NCBI RefSeq assembly: GCF_002934065.1
Contig: NZ_CP018049.1
Span: forward strand, 2,168,501 to 2,232,500
From: Pseudomonas orientalis
GTDB taxonomy: Bacteria > Pseudomonadota > Gammaproteobacteria > Pseudomonadales > Pseudomonadaceae
Direction: 5' to 3'
DNA length: 64,000 nt
Shown: positions 52,195-59,393 of the stretch, piece by piece
Position numbering within the stretch: the stretch's first letter is position 1
Layout of the letters: every line of letters starts with the position of its first letter
Notes under the pieces: generated by a model
What the model saw: the letters and a program-made list of their open reading frames with translations, nothing else
What the model was told of the DNA's origin: nothing
Database searches by the model: none
Program-made: the position numbers and the translations under genes

Positions 52195-53694
52195 GTGAAG
52201 CGTGATACCCGTCTTGTGATGCTTTTGCTGTTGGTGATCGGCTGTTCCCTGACGTCGTTGACGATCTGGAAAGTCCTGTCTTCCCGCGAGCGGGCGCTGG
52301 CGGAAGTGGACGTGCACGGCTTGAACCTGACCCAGGCGCTCACTACCTACACCGAAGGCATCGTGCGGCAAAGCGCGCTGATCTTGCTGGGGCTGGTCGA
52401 GCGTCTGGAAACCGATGGCAGTGGCCCGGCGCAGATCCAGCGCATCAGCACCTTGATCCGCCGACAACAGCCGCTGATGCCACAACTGAGCGGCATCACC
52501 ATCTACGACCGGCAGGGCGGTTGGCTGTTGTCCTCCAATCGCTTGATTCCGGCGGGTGCCAACAGCAGCGCGCGTGAGTATTTCATCCATCATCGCGACG
52601 ATCCGAGCCGTGAGCCTTTCATCGGCCCGCCGATTCAGAGCCATACCAACCGCGAGTGGGTGGTGACCATCAGCCGCCGTTTCGATGACGCGGCCGGCAA
52701 CTTTGCCGGGGTGGTGGCCGTGACGCTGGGGGTGGAAAACTTTCTGCGAGTGTTTGGCAAACTTGATGTCGGCCAGGACGGCGCGATCGGGTTGTCCTAC
52801 ACCGACGGCACCTTGCTGGTGCGCTACCCCTTCCGCGAGCAGGACATGGGGCGCAACTTTTCCAAGTCGCCTATCTATTCCCAGCATCTGGTCGACCGCT
52901 CCGTCGGTACCGCTTCGTACACCTCCAGCCTGGATGGAGTAGAGCGGCTGTATGCCTTCCGCAAAAGCGAGAGCCTGCCGCTCATCACTACCGTTGCCCT
53001 GGGCAAGCACGAGTCGCTGGCGGCCTGGCGTATCGAAGCTGCGTTGTCGGCGGTGGTGGTGGCGGGGCTGCTGGGGCTGACCGGCTTGATCGGTTGGTTC
53101 CTGATCCTCGATATCCGCCGGCGGACCCTGGTGGAAGAGGCGCTGCGTATCGCCCAGCAACAGCTGCTCGATTCCAACCGACAGCTTGAATTACTGGCGC
53201 TGAAGGATGCGCTGACTGGCCTGGCCAACCGTCGCTGCTTCGATGAAACCCTGGCCCAGGAAGCGCGCCGGGCTCAGCGCGATGGCACGGCGCTGGCCTT
53301 GCTGATGATCGATATCGACTATTTCAAGCGCTACAACGATGCCTTGGGTCACGTCGCCGGCGATGCCTGTCTGCAGAGGGTCAGCCACTTGCTGGAAGCC
53401 TGTGTGCGGCGGCCGTCGGATCTGGTGGCGCGTTACGGCGGAGAGGAAATAGCCATTATCATGCCCGCGACCGACGGCGAAGGCGCGGCGGTGGTGGCGC
53501 AATTGATCATTGATCGGTTGCTGGCGGAAAACATCGAACATCCGGGCAGCCCGTTCGGGCGTGTGAGTGTGAGTATCGGTGTTGCGGCGGCGGTGGGTGT
53601 TGAACTGGAGCGCTTGCTCAGCTTGATCGAGGCGGCCGACAAGGCGCTGTATGGGGCGAAGTCGGCAGGTCGCAATGGCTTTGCGCTGAATTGA
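52195..53694 (+). CDS. Membrane-bound diguanylate cyclase
   Basis: A 499-residue enzyme that makes cyclic-di-GMP. TM1 lies near residues 8-25 and TM2 near 282-302; between them is a roughly 255-residue periplasmic double-Cache (PDC) sensor (SGITIYDRQGGWLLSSN, VVAVTLGVENFLRVFG). The GGDEF domain is intact: RYGGEEIAIIMP carries the active site, with the RPSD inhibitory site five residues before GGEE. DALTGLANRR marks the domain start. GTG is the start codon behind AAGGTG. It is divergent from the KGG genes. The ligand of the sensor is unknown. Confidence 0.93.
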   Translation: MKRDTRLVMLLLLVIGCSLTSLTIWKVLSSRERALAEVDVHGLNLTQALTTYTEGIVRQSALILLGLVERLETDGSGPAQIQRISTLIRRQQPLMPQLSGITIYDRQGGWLLSSNRLIPAGANSSAREYFIHHRDDPSREPFIGPPIQSHTNREWVVTISRRFDDAAGNFAGVVAVTLGVENFLRVFGKLDVGQDGAIGLSYTDGTLLVRYPFREQDMGRNFSKSPIYSQHLVDRSVGTASYTSSLDGVERLYAFRKSESLPLITTVALGKHESLAAWRIEAALSAVVVAGLLGLTGLIGWFLILDIRRRTLVEEALRIAQQQLLDSNRQLELLALKDALTGLANRRCFDETLAQEARRAQRDGTALALLMIDIDYFKRYNDALGHVAGDACLQRVSHLLEACVRRPSDLVARYGGEEIAIIMPATDGEGAAVVAQLIIDRLLAENIEHPGSPFGRVSVSIGVAAAVGVELERLLSLIEAADKALYGAKSAGRNGFALN

Positions 53695-53703
53695 TCGCAA
53701 TCC

Positions 53704-54023
53704 AGATGTGGGAGGGGGCTTGCCCCCGATGGCGGCCTCAGGGCCGACCAGGATGTTGGATTGGACCGAGTACATATCCGTTTCTGCGGTAACGGCCACT
53801 TAGGGTTCCGCTTTTACAGCGGCTCACTTTTGAAAAGCGCAAAAGTAAGCAAAACGCTCTTGCCCCACCACTCGGCACCTCGCTTAGGCTCGGTGTGCCC
53901 TCTCTCCGGCCAGCTTGGTTTGACGGGGCGCCTGAGATCAAAAGCCAGATCAAGATCAAGAGCGGCTCGCTTCGCATCGTGGTTACGGTTGAGCGCTACA
54001 GAGTCGTGTAGATGCCTATGCTA
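53704..54023 (+). repeat. Structured repeat, copy F (core 53770-53945), internally deleted
   Basis: REP leader and left half as in copy A, including ACTTTTG/CAAAAGT and AGCG/CGCT. After CGGTGTGCCC it jumps to TCTCTCCGGCCAGC: the 26-bp outer stem with both inner hairpins, about 96 bp, is missing. The right end (CGCCTGAGATCAAAAGC, AGATCA run, GTTACGGTTGAG) is present. Confidence 0.87.
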
Positions 54024-54069
54024 TCGGGGGCAAGCCCTGATGCCAGTCAGTAAAGCGTACGTGGCCCTC

Positions 54070-54169
54070 TGTAGGAGCGAGCTTGCTTGCGAAAAACGTC
54101 AGCGATAACGCGTGCTTCCTGAATGAACGCGGTGCCTGTGAGTTTTTCGCGAGCAAGCTCGCTCCTACA
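54070..54169. repeat. REPIN of a second type
   Basis: TGTAGGAGCGAGCTTGCTTGC and its inverted partner GAGCAAGCTCGCTCCTACA enclose about 60 bp. This differs from the GTGGGAGGGGG type and represents another REP family. It lies between convergent genes. Confidence 0.8.
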
Positions 54170-54225
54170 AAAAGCATTAACTGACCGGTATTAGGGCAAG
54201 CCCCACATTGACCTTTTGCTCAAAC

Positions 54226-54444
54226 TCAATCGGCACATGCCAGGGCAGAACGGCGATTGCCGAGTTTGCGCAGGCGCTCAACCGGCGTGTTTGCCATCGC
54301 TTCCTCATGCAATGCGGTTTCCAGCGCTTCCAGGTGCCGCGAAAGGATCTTTACCGAGCCGCTTGGGTTGGCAGGGTCGAACGGAATCTTGCCGTTGGCG
54401 ACCAGCACCATCGCCAGCTCCCAAGCCTGCTTTGAGGTATTCAT
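54226..54444 (-). CDS. Small hypothetical protein
   Basis: A 72-residue protein, MNTSKQAWELAMVLVANGKIPFDPANPSG at the start, then VKILSRHLEALETALHEEAMANTPVERLRKLGNR. It is helical without membrane segment or signal peptide. Its ATG overlaps the stop of the upstream gene by one base (TGATG), and AGGAGGTG lies five bases before it, so translation is coupled and efficient. No family recognised. The pair 54226/54444 appears to be a small Pseudomonas-type operon. Confidence 0.62.
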   Translation of the reverse strand: MNTSKQAWELAMVLVANGKIPFDPANPSGSVKILSRHLEALETALHEEAMANTPVERLRKLGNRRSALACAD

Positions 54445-54743
54445 CACGCCACCTCCTGTTCACGGATGACAACCTTCACACCCTCATTGGCCGCGCTGGA
54501 TGCAGGCGTCGGAAAGTGCGTGTTGAGTACACCCAGATGCTCGATCGCTTCACGAAACAGCGCTTCGGCCTTGGCGCGCAGGCGCAGGTAGTGATCGAAC
54601 TTTTCGCTGTCGAAATCGGCGCATTCCAACAGGTCGTATGCGCTGCGGCTGAGGGCGTTGGCCTCATCGAACAGCTTCTGGTTCTGCTCCATCGCCAGTT
54701 GGCGGCAGGCCATCCGTTTCGCGTAGGTGTCGGTGTGGTGCAT
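54444..54743 (-). CDS. Small helical hypothetical protein
   Basis: A 99-residue protein, MHHTDTYAKRMACRQLAMEQNQKLFDEANALSRSAYDLLECADFDSEKFDHYLRLRAKAEALF. Heptad-like leucines and alanines suggest a helical, perhaps coiled, structure. The C-terminus (ANEGVKVVIREQEVA) is the last part before the overlapping gene at 54226. GAAGGATTT lies before the ATG. No known motif is visible. It is probably co-expressed with stress genes nearby, but this rests on location only. Confidence 0.6.
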   Translation of the reverse strand: MHHTDTYAKRMACRQLAMEQNQKLFDEANALSRSAYDLLECADFDSEKFDHYLRLRAKAEALFREAIEHLGVLNTHFPTPASSAANEGVKVVIREQEVA

Positions 54744-54954
54744 GGCGTAAATCCTTCTTGAACAGGTTCCGATAAGGCTGTGACCGATGTGAAAAGCGAC
54801 GGTATCAATTTGGTTGCCTCGGAAATATTGATCAATTCAACGATTCAGTTCCGTCGCAACTATCGTTTCTTTAGATTCAGCGCCTGCCCGTCGAAAAATT
54901 CTGAACCCTGTGCGCGTCCGGTAAACCTAATGTTTCATAACTGGGAGGTGCACC

Positions 54955-55176
54955 ATGGACACCATGTATTTCTGGATTGGCTTGATGATCATCCTGCTGT
55001 TGCTCGACCTGTGGGTCCTCAACAGCGTATGGCGTAGCGAAAACTCTTCGGGGAGCAAGGCCGGCTGGAGCGCCGTGGTGGTCCTGCTGCCGTTCCTGGG
55101 AGCAGTGATATGGGCCGTGTCCGGCCCGCGCGGCGTGACCAAGGGGCCGTCTTCGCCGGAGCACAGCAAGGGCTGA
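54955..55176 (+). CDS. Small membrane protein with PLDc_N-type fold
   Basis: A 73-residue protein with two membrane helices: residues 4-25 (MYFWIGLMIILLLLDLWVLNSVWR) and 39-57 (SAVVVLLPFLGAVIWAVSGP). This two-helix pattern with an N/W-rich turn matches the PLDc_N (phospholipase D N-terminal) small proteins. GGGAGGTGCACC precedes the ATG. It starts a block of three membrane-associated genes (54955, 55190, 55715). A GAAAAATTCTGAACC sequence shared with the upstream region of 49708 lies about 50 bases before the start. Confidence 0.75.
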   Translation: MDTMYFWIGLMIILLLLDLWVLNSVWRSENSSGSKAGWSAVVVLLPFLGAVIWAVSGPRGVTKGPSSPEHSKG

Positions 55177-55189
55177 AAGAGGGCGGGAC

Positions 55190-55705
55190 ATGAGCGAGTC
55201 AGGGCCTGACGACCTGCACAGTCGCGACTATCCGGTACGCGAGGATATGGCGTTGCAGCGCAAGGTCTGGCGCTTCGAGCGGCTGGGCTGGTATGGGCTG
55301 GTCCTCCTGATCGGGCTGACGCTGGCGGGGCTGTTTTCCAAAGGGCCACTGAGCACCAGCCAGGTGCGCAGCGCCGACGGCCACGTACGCGTCGAATACC
55401 AGCGCTTCCTGCGCAATGGTTCCTCAGACGCACTGGTGATCCATCTGCAAGGTCCCGCACGCACCCCACTGGAAGTCGCGATCAACGGCGAGCTGTTGCA
55501 GGGCTTCAACGTGGAAATGCTCCAGCCCCAGCCTCTGAAGGCCAGCACGGCGGGCGAGGGCGTGAAGCTGTGGACCCTGAGCGACGATCAAGGGCGGGCG
55601 ACGCTGTATCTGACCTTGCGCAGTGACGGCGTCGGCAGCTTCGACACCCAGGTCTCGCTGGGCAACGGCGCAACCGTGGCCTTGTCTCAGTTCATTTATC
55701 CCTAG
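55190..55705 (+). CDS. Membrane-anchored hypothetical protein
   Basis: A 171-residue protein. A membrane helix lies at residues 33-50 (LGWYGLVLLIGLTLAGLF), after a charged cytoplasmic leader. The remainder (residues 60-171) is a periplasmic, beta-rich domain (RVEYQRFLRNGSSDALVIHLQGPARTPLEVAINGELLQGF). Proteins of this form often stand directly before DUF421 genes, as here (9 bases), and may be functional partners. GGGCGGGAC precedes the ATG. The domain has no catalytic motif I can see. Confidence 0.68.
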   Translation: MSESGPDDLHSRDYPVREDMALQRKVWRFERLGWYGLVLLIGLTLAGLFSKGPLSTSQVRSADGHVRVEYQRFLRNGSSDALVIHLQGPARTPLEVAINGELLQGFNVEMLQPQPLKASTAGEGVKLWTLSDDQGRATLYLTLRSDGVGSFDTQVSLGNGATVALSQFIYP

Positions 55706-55714
55706 GGGGCAGTC

Positions 55715-56158
55715 ATGGACTCCGTCCTGCGCGCAGCGGCGATTTACCTGGTGTTGCTGGTGCTGTTCAAAATCGCCGGCAGGCGCTCCCTCGCGGAACT
55801 CACCACCTTCGACCTGGTGCTGTTGATGGTGATCGGTGAAGCCACCCAGCAGGCCCTGTTGGGGGATGACTTTTCGCTGACCAATGCGGTGCTGGTCATC
55901 GTCACGCTGATCGCCATCGACATCGGCTTTTCATTGGTCAAGCAGCGTTCGCTGTGGTTCTCACGCCTGCTCGACGGCGGGCCGACCGTCGTGGTCGAAC
56001 AGGGCCGAGTGCTCCATGAACGCCTCAAGCGCGCACGCCTGGATGAGGACGATATCCTCGAGGCGGCGCGCTCGTCCCAGGGCATTCTCGAGATCAGGCA
56101 GATCCGCTTTGCAATCCTTGAGCGCAACGGCAAGATCTCGGTGATCCCTTATGAATGA
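55715..56158 (+). CDS. DUF421 (YetF-like) membrane protein
   Basis: A 147-residue protein. Two or three membrane segments lie in residues 5-80 (AAAIYLVLLVLFKIAGRRSLAELTTFDLVLLMVIGEATQQALLG, TNAVLVIVTLIAIDIGFSLV). A cytoplasmic domain follows (GGPTVVVEQGRVLHERLKRARLDEDDILEAARSSQGI). KIAGRR...TTFDLVLL is the DUF421 signature. The length is somewhat short for the family (often 160-220). AGGGGGCAGTC precedes the ATG. It is tightly spaced after the membrane-anchored gene. YetF-type proteins are stress-associated and their biochemical role is unclear. Confidence 0.85.
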   Translation: MDSVLRAAAIYLVLLVLFKIAGRRSLAELTTFDLVLLMVIGEATQQALLGDDFSLTNAVLVIVTLIAIDIGFSLVKQRSLWFSRLLDGGPTVVVEQGRVLHERLKRARLDEDDILEAARSSQGILEIRQIRFAILERNGKISVIPYE

Positions 56159-56267
56159 CCCATAGGGTGCAGCGCCCGGAACGGTCATCAGATTTTCTGA
56201 AAATCGCTCTGAACTATCGCGCCCTTCGACCCCTCGCAACACTATCCACACACAGGAGGGAAACCCG

Positions 56268-57125
56268 ATGACCCACTACCCGAAACCACCCTTCAAGCCA
56301 CAGCAGCAGCCCGTCCCCGGCGACCAGCGCAAGATGGAGCCGATGCCCGATTGCGGTGAGCAAAGCTACAAAGGCTCGGGCCGGATGGCCAACAAGATTG
56401 CCCTGATCACCGGCGCCGACAGCGGTATCGGGCGTGCGGTGGCGATTGCCTTTGCCCGCGAAGGTGCCGACGTTGCGGTGTCGTACCTGGATGAGCATGA
56501 GGACGCGAAAGAGACCGCGCGCTGGGTCGAAGCGGCGGGGCGTCAGTGCCTGCTGTTGCCCGGCGACCTGGGCGAGGCGGCACAGTGCAGCGCCATCGTC
56601 AATGACACGGTCAAGCAGTTCGGGCGTATCGACGTGCTGGTCAACAACGCGGCGTTCCAGATGACCTATAAATCGTTGGAAGACATTCCCGACGAAGACT
56701 GGGTGAAAACCTTCAACGTCAACATCACCGCGATGTTCCGGATCTGCAAGGCAGCGTTGCCGCACATGGCCGAGGGCAGTTCGATCATCAACACCACCTC
56801 GGTCAATTCCGATATGCCCAATCCGTCACTGCTACCTTATGCGGCGACCAAGGGCGCGATTGCCAACTTCACTGCAGGCCTGGCGCAGATGCTCGGTGAG
56901 CGCGGGATCCGCGTGAACAGCGTGGCACCGGGGCCGATCTGGACGCCGTTGATCGTGTCGACGATGACTGACGACATGGTCAAGGAGTTCGGCAGCAACA
57001 CGCCGCTGGGTCGTCCCGGTCAACCGGTGGAAGTGGCGCCGATTTATGTGCTGCTGGCGTCCGATGAGGGCAGTTATATCTCCGGCGAGCGCTATGGCGT
57101 GACCGGGGGCAAGCCGATTCTTTGA
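56268..57125 (+). CDS. SDR-family oxidoreductase (YghA-like)
   Basis: A 285-residue oxidoreductase with an extra N-terminal leader of about 40 residues (HYPKPPFKPQQQPVPGDQRKMEPMPDCG) typical of the YghA/YhxC branch. NAD(P) motif TGADSGIGRAVAIA, NNAAFQMTY, catalytic serine in INTTSVNSD, and YAATKGAIANF with Tyr and Lys. VTGGKPIL closes the protein. GGAGGG precedes the ATG. A GAACTA (56211-56216) with a 17-base gap to TCGCA upstream suits an AlgU-type promoter. Members of this branch are stress- and stationary-phase-linked. The substrate is unknown. Confidence 0.9.
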   Translation: MTHYPKPPFKPQQQPVPGDQRKMEPMPDCGEQSYKGSGRMANKIALITGADSGIGRAVAIAFAREGADVAVSYLDEHEDAKETARWVEAAGRQCLLLPGDLGEAAQCSAIVNDTVKQFGRIDVLVNNAAFQMTYKSLEDIPDEDWVKTFNVNITAMFRICKAALPHMAEGSSIINTTSVNSDMPNPSLLPYAATKGAIANFTAGLAQMLGERGIRVNSVAPGPIWTPLIVSTMTDDMVKEFGSNTPLGRPGQPVEVAPIYVLLASDEGSYISGERYGVTGGKPIL

Positions 57126-57497
57126 GCGTGCGCCCCCGCTGACTCAGGTGGGGGCTGCTGAAGATGCCGAGTATTGTGCAAGTCTAAAATGTGGGAGGGG
57201 GCTTGCCCCCGATAGCGGTGTATCAGTCAAATTTTTATAACTGACAGATCGCCATCGGGGGCAAGCCCCCTCCCACAGTGGATATTCGGTGCTTTCGGAT
57301 TATTGGTTTACTTCATCTTCGTGCGGTGAATGCGACTCGGGCGGGGGCTGCTGACGATGCGGAGTACTGTGCAAATCCAATGTGGGAGGGGGCTTGCCCC
57401 CGATAGCGGTGTATCAGTCAACGCTTTATAACTGACAGATCGCCATCGGGGGCAAGCCCCCTCCCACATTGGGTATTCAGTGCTTTCGGACTTTGGT
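57126..57497. repeat. Tandem 191-bp duplication with two REPINs
   Basis: Units 57143-57333 and 57334-57524 repeat with a 191-bp period. Each contains a full REPIN (57191-57276 and 57382-57467: GTGGGAGGGGGCTTGCCCCC ... GGGGGCAAGCCCCCTCCCAC). Each also contains the last codons of a minus-strand gene, RIHRARKK-type text followed by TAA. In the first unit this tail is only a remnant; in the second it is the real end of the gene at 57498. Confidence 0.85.
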
Positions 57498-57737
57498 TTA
57501 CTTCTTCCTCGCGCGGTGAATGCGCATCCACTCTCGATAAGCGGCGGTACGCTGTGCGTCTGCCACCTTCTTTGCCTCGGTGAAGCGTGCCCAAGTGGCC
57601 GCATCGCCGCTGTAGGATTCGATGATTTTATACGCCAGGGCATCGAGTCGATCCGCTTCGAAAAACATCTGCGTGTTTTGCGCCACCTCGTCGTCCACCG
57701 CCTGCCGCTTGGTAAAGCCCAGCACCTGACTGTTCAT
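57498..57737 (-). CDS. Small hypothetical protein downstream of DUF6555
   Basis: A 79-residue basic protein, MNSQVLGFTKRQAVDDEVAQNTQMFFEADRLDALAYKIIESYSGDAATWARFTEAKKVADAQRTAAYREWMRIHRARKK. Alpha-helical, no membrane segment. Its ATG overlaps the stop of the DUF6555 gene by four bases (ATGA), so both are translated from one message. A shared 191-bp duplication includes its last codons and places a fossil tail at about 57315. No family recognised. Confidence 0.6.
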   Translation of the reverse strand: MNSQVLGFTKRQAVDDEVAQNTQMFFEADRLDALAYKIIESYSGDAATWARFTEAKKVADAQRTAAYREWMRIHRARKK

Positions 57738-57991
57738 GATGTAACGCTCTCCGCCCACTGAATCGCTGCCGCACCGCACCAGCGCACGTCCGTAATGCCG
57801 TATTTTTCCGCCATCGGCTTGGAGACGCGCTTGAGGTTGTTTTGCCCGAACCTGGGGATGACCGCCACGCCGGCATCGCAACTGGCCCAGTGCCATGCTT
57901 CAGCATTATTCATGCGCGCCGCGCGCACGATAAAGGACCTGGGCTTGCCGTGAAGCTGATAGTTGATCGTGAATAATTCGCTCTTGTTCAT
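57734..57991 (-). CDS. DUF6555-family small protein
   Basis: An 85-residue protein, MNKSELFTINYQLHGKPRSFIVRAARMNNAEAWHWASCDAGVAVIPRFGQNNLKRVSKPMAEKYGITDVRWCG. It is the paralogue of the 49708 product with the same MNNAEAWHWA-CDAG and VSKPMAEKYG blocks, on the opposite strand and 8 kb away. GGGAGTCCTC lies before the ATG. It is coupled to the 57498 gene by a four-base overlap. Function unknown; small size and conserved tryptophans suggest a compact single domain. Confidence 0.75.
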   Translation of the reverse strand: MNKSELFTINYQLHGKPRSFIVRAARMNNAEAWHWASCDAGVAVIPRFGQNNLKRVSKPMAEKYGITDVRWCGAAAIQWAESVTS

Positions 57992-58081
57992 GAGGACTCC
58001 CTATGCTCATGAAGTACAGATATTTGACGTCAAAAAAAATTCAAAGAACTTGTCGGACAATGCGATGACGTGCGCGCAGGC

Positions 58082-58363
58082 TCAGTCGTCCACCGTGAAG
58101 GTGACCCAGCCTGGCCCATCGGCCGGGCGCTCCAGCGCCACGATTACACCGCCAACGGACGTGCCGTCGGGCAAATTGACCGTGACGAAGTTGGGATGGC
58201 CGGGCCATTGCAGCGGTGAGGAAAAATCCACGCGAACAATGGTGGGCTTGCCGCTGCTGGTCATTTTGATATCAGCGTTCTCATTCAGCACTTCATCATC
58301 TTCGGTGCCCAGATGGCGCGAAGCAGTGATGAGGCTGACGGTGCCTTGATGGTCATAGGACAT
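58082..58363 (-). CDS. Small hypothetical protein, beta-rich
   Basis: A 93-residue protein, MSYDHQGTVSLITASRHLGTEDDEVLNENADIKMTS, then KPTIVRVDFSSPLQWPGHPNFVTVNLPDGTSVGGVIVALERPADGPGWVTF. The alternating hydrophobic pattern suggests a beta-barrel or sandwich. GAGGAG seven bases before the ATG marks the start; an upstream ATG at 58438 would add unlikely sequence. It lies in the stress-gene block between the DUF6555 pair and the DUF1264 lipoprotein. No motif or family recognised. Confidence 0.62.
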   Translation of the reverse strand: MSYDHQGTVSLITASRHLGTEDDEVLNENADIKMTSSGKPTIVRVDFSSPLQWPGHPNFVTVNLPDGTSVGGVIVALERPADGPGWVTFTVDD

Positions 58364-58460
58364 ATACGGACTCCTCGTGCGAAGGGCACACGTGCGCCCC
58401 GGTTCTAGTGAGGCAATCGCCGGCAAATGATCGTTCAATCAAAATGACCGGCTGCTGCCG

Positions 58461-59225
58461 TCAGTGCTGGTGGTCGGTCTGGGTGGGGTCGACGATCTGG
58501 ATGATGTTGCCCTGGCGCCAGGCGTCCGCACCGGGTGCAATCGGCGGGGCGGGAATGTCGGCGCGATCGGTCTTTTTCTCGGTACTGTCGATGCCCAGCC
58601 GCTGATCCCGCTCGGCGACCATCTTCGCATCGGCCTGGCCGTCGGCGGTGAACCCCATCATCAACTGAGGAACGCCCAGCGGCAGGCGCTTGTGCAGGTC
58701 GGTATGCCAGGTGTGCCAGGTCTTGCCGTAGGTGTGCACCAGTTTTTCCATCAGTGCGTGTTCGGCCACTTCAGGGATGCCGGGGGCGACCAATTGGCCC
58801 GATTTCACCTCATGCACGTGGCTGTGCCACAGCGCCTTTTCCGCTGTGGGGAGTGTGCTGAATAACTGTTCGCTGATGATGTATTCCACGCCCATCAACT
58901 TGGCGTCCTTACGGTTGCCGTCGTAGATCACGCACTGGATCACCTCCTCGTTGAGAATGGCGCAGTAGTGATGGGCTTCCATCTGTACGTCGGGATGGCC
59001 GTTGTAGAAGTGAAAACCGTCCAGGTAGGCATTCAGCGCGTCGATGGGCGGGCGCGATTGCAGCAGGGCGGCGCCGGCGTCGAGGCTGCGCGTGGTGGGT
59101 GATTTGGCCGCGCCGGGCGCGACAACGTTGGAGGCCGAGTCGTTGCCGGCGCAGGCGGTCAGCGCGGCAATGGACATCGTCAGGCACAGCGAATGCAGCG
59201 TAGGTTGCAGGCGGGTGAGTTTCAT
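58461..59225 (-). CDS. DUF1264-family lipoprotein
   Basis: A 254-residue protein with a lipoprotein signal: MKLTRLQPTLHSLCLTMSIA...LTAC, lipobox AALTAC at residues 21-26. The mature part holds DAGAALLQSRPPIDALNAYLDGFHFYNGHPDVQMEAHHYCAILNEEVIQCVIYDG and ALWHSHVHEVKSGQL, the His-rich DUF1264 pattern related to plant oil-body proteins. GGAGGG precedes the ATG. A GAACAC with a 16-base gap to TCTAG (59286-59260) upstream resembles an AlgU-type promoter. The gene faces the M42 peptidase across 168 bases. Role unknown, probably envelope stress. Confidence 0.85.
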   Translation of the reverse strand: MKLTRLQPTLHSLCLTMSIAALTACAGNDSASNVVAPGAAKSPTTRSLDAGAALLQSRPPIDALNAYLDGFHFYNGHPDVQMEAHHYCAILNEEVIQCVIYDGNRKDAKLMGVEYIISEQLFSTLPTAEKALWHSHVHEVKSGQLVAPGIPEVAEHALMEKLVHTYGKTWHTWHTDLHKRLPLGVPQLMMGFTADGQADAKMVAERDQRLGIDSTEKKTDRADIPAPPIAPGADAWRQGNIIQIVDPTQTDHQH

Positions 59226-59393
59226 TGGGACTCCCTCCATGAGCGGTTGTAGAACCCATCTAGAAAGCGTGCCGAAGTGGGTGTTCAAACCGATTGAGGC
59301 GCTTGCGTGCCAACGAAAAAATTGTGGAACAACCGCTCGATGTGCCGGGTCATTTTTATAATTGCTCAATCGCACGAATGGAGACCGTCCCGG

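Noticed and set aside
57990..58060. AlgU-like GAACTT at about 58039
   Set aside because: It points in the plus direction where no gene follows; neighbouring genes are on the minus strand.
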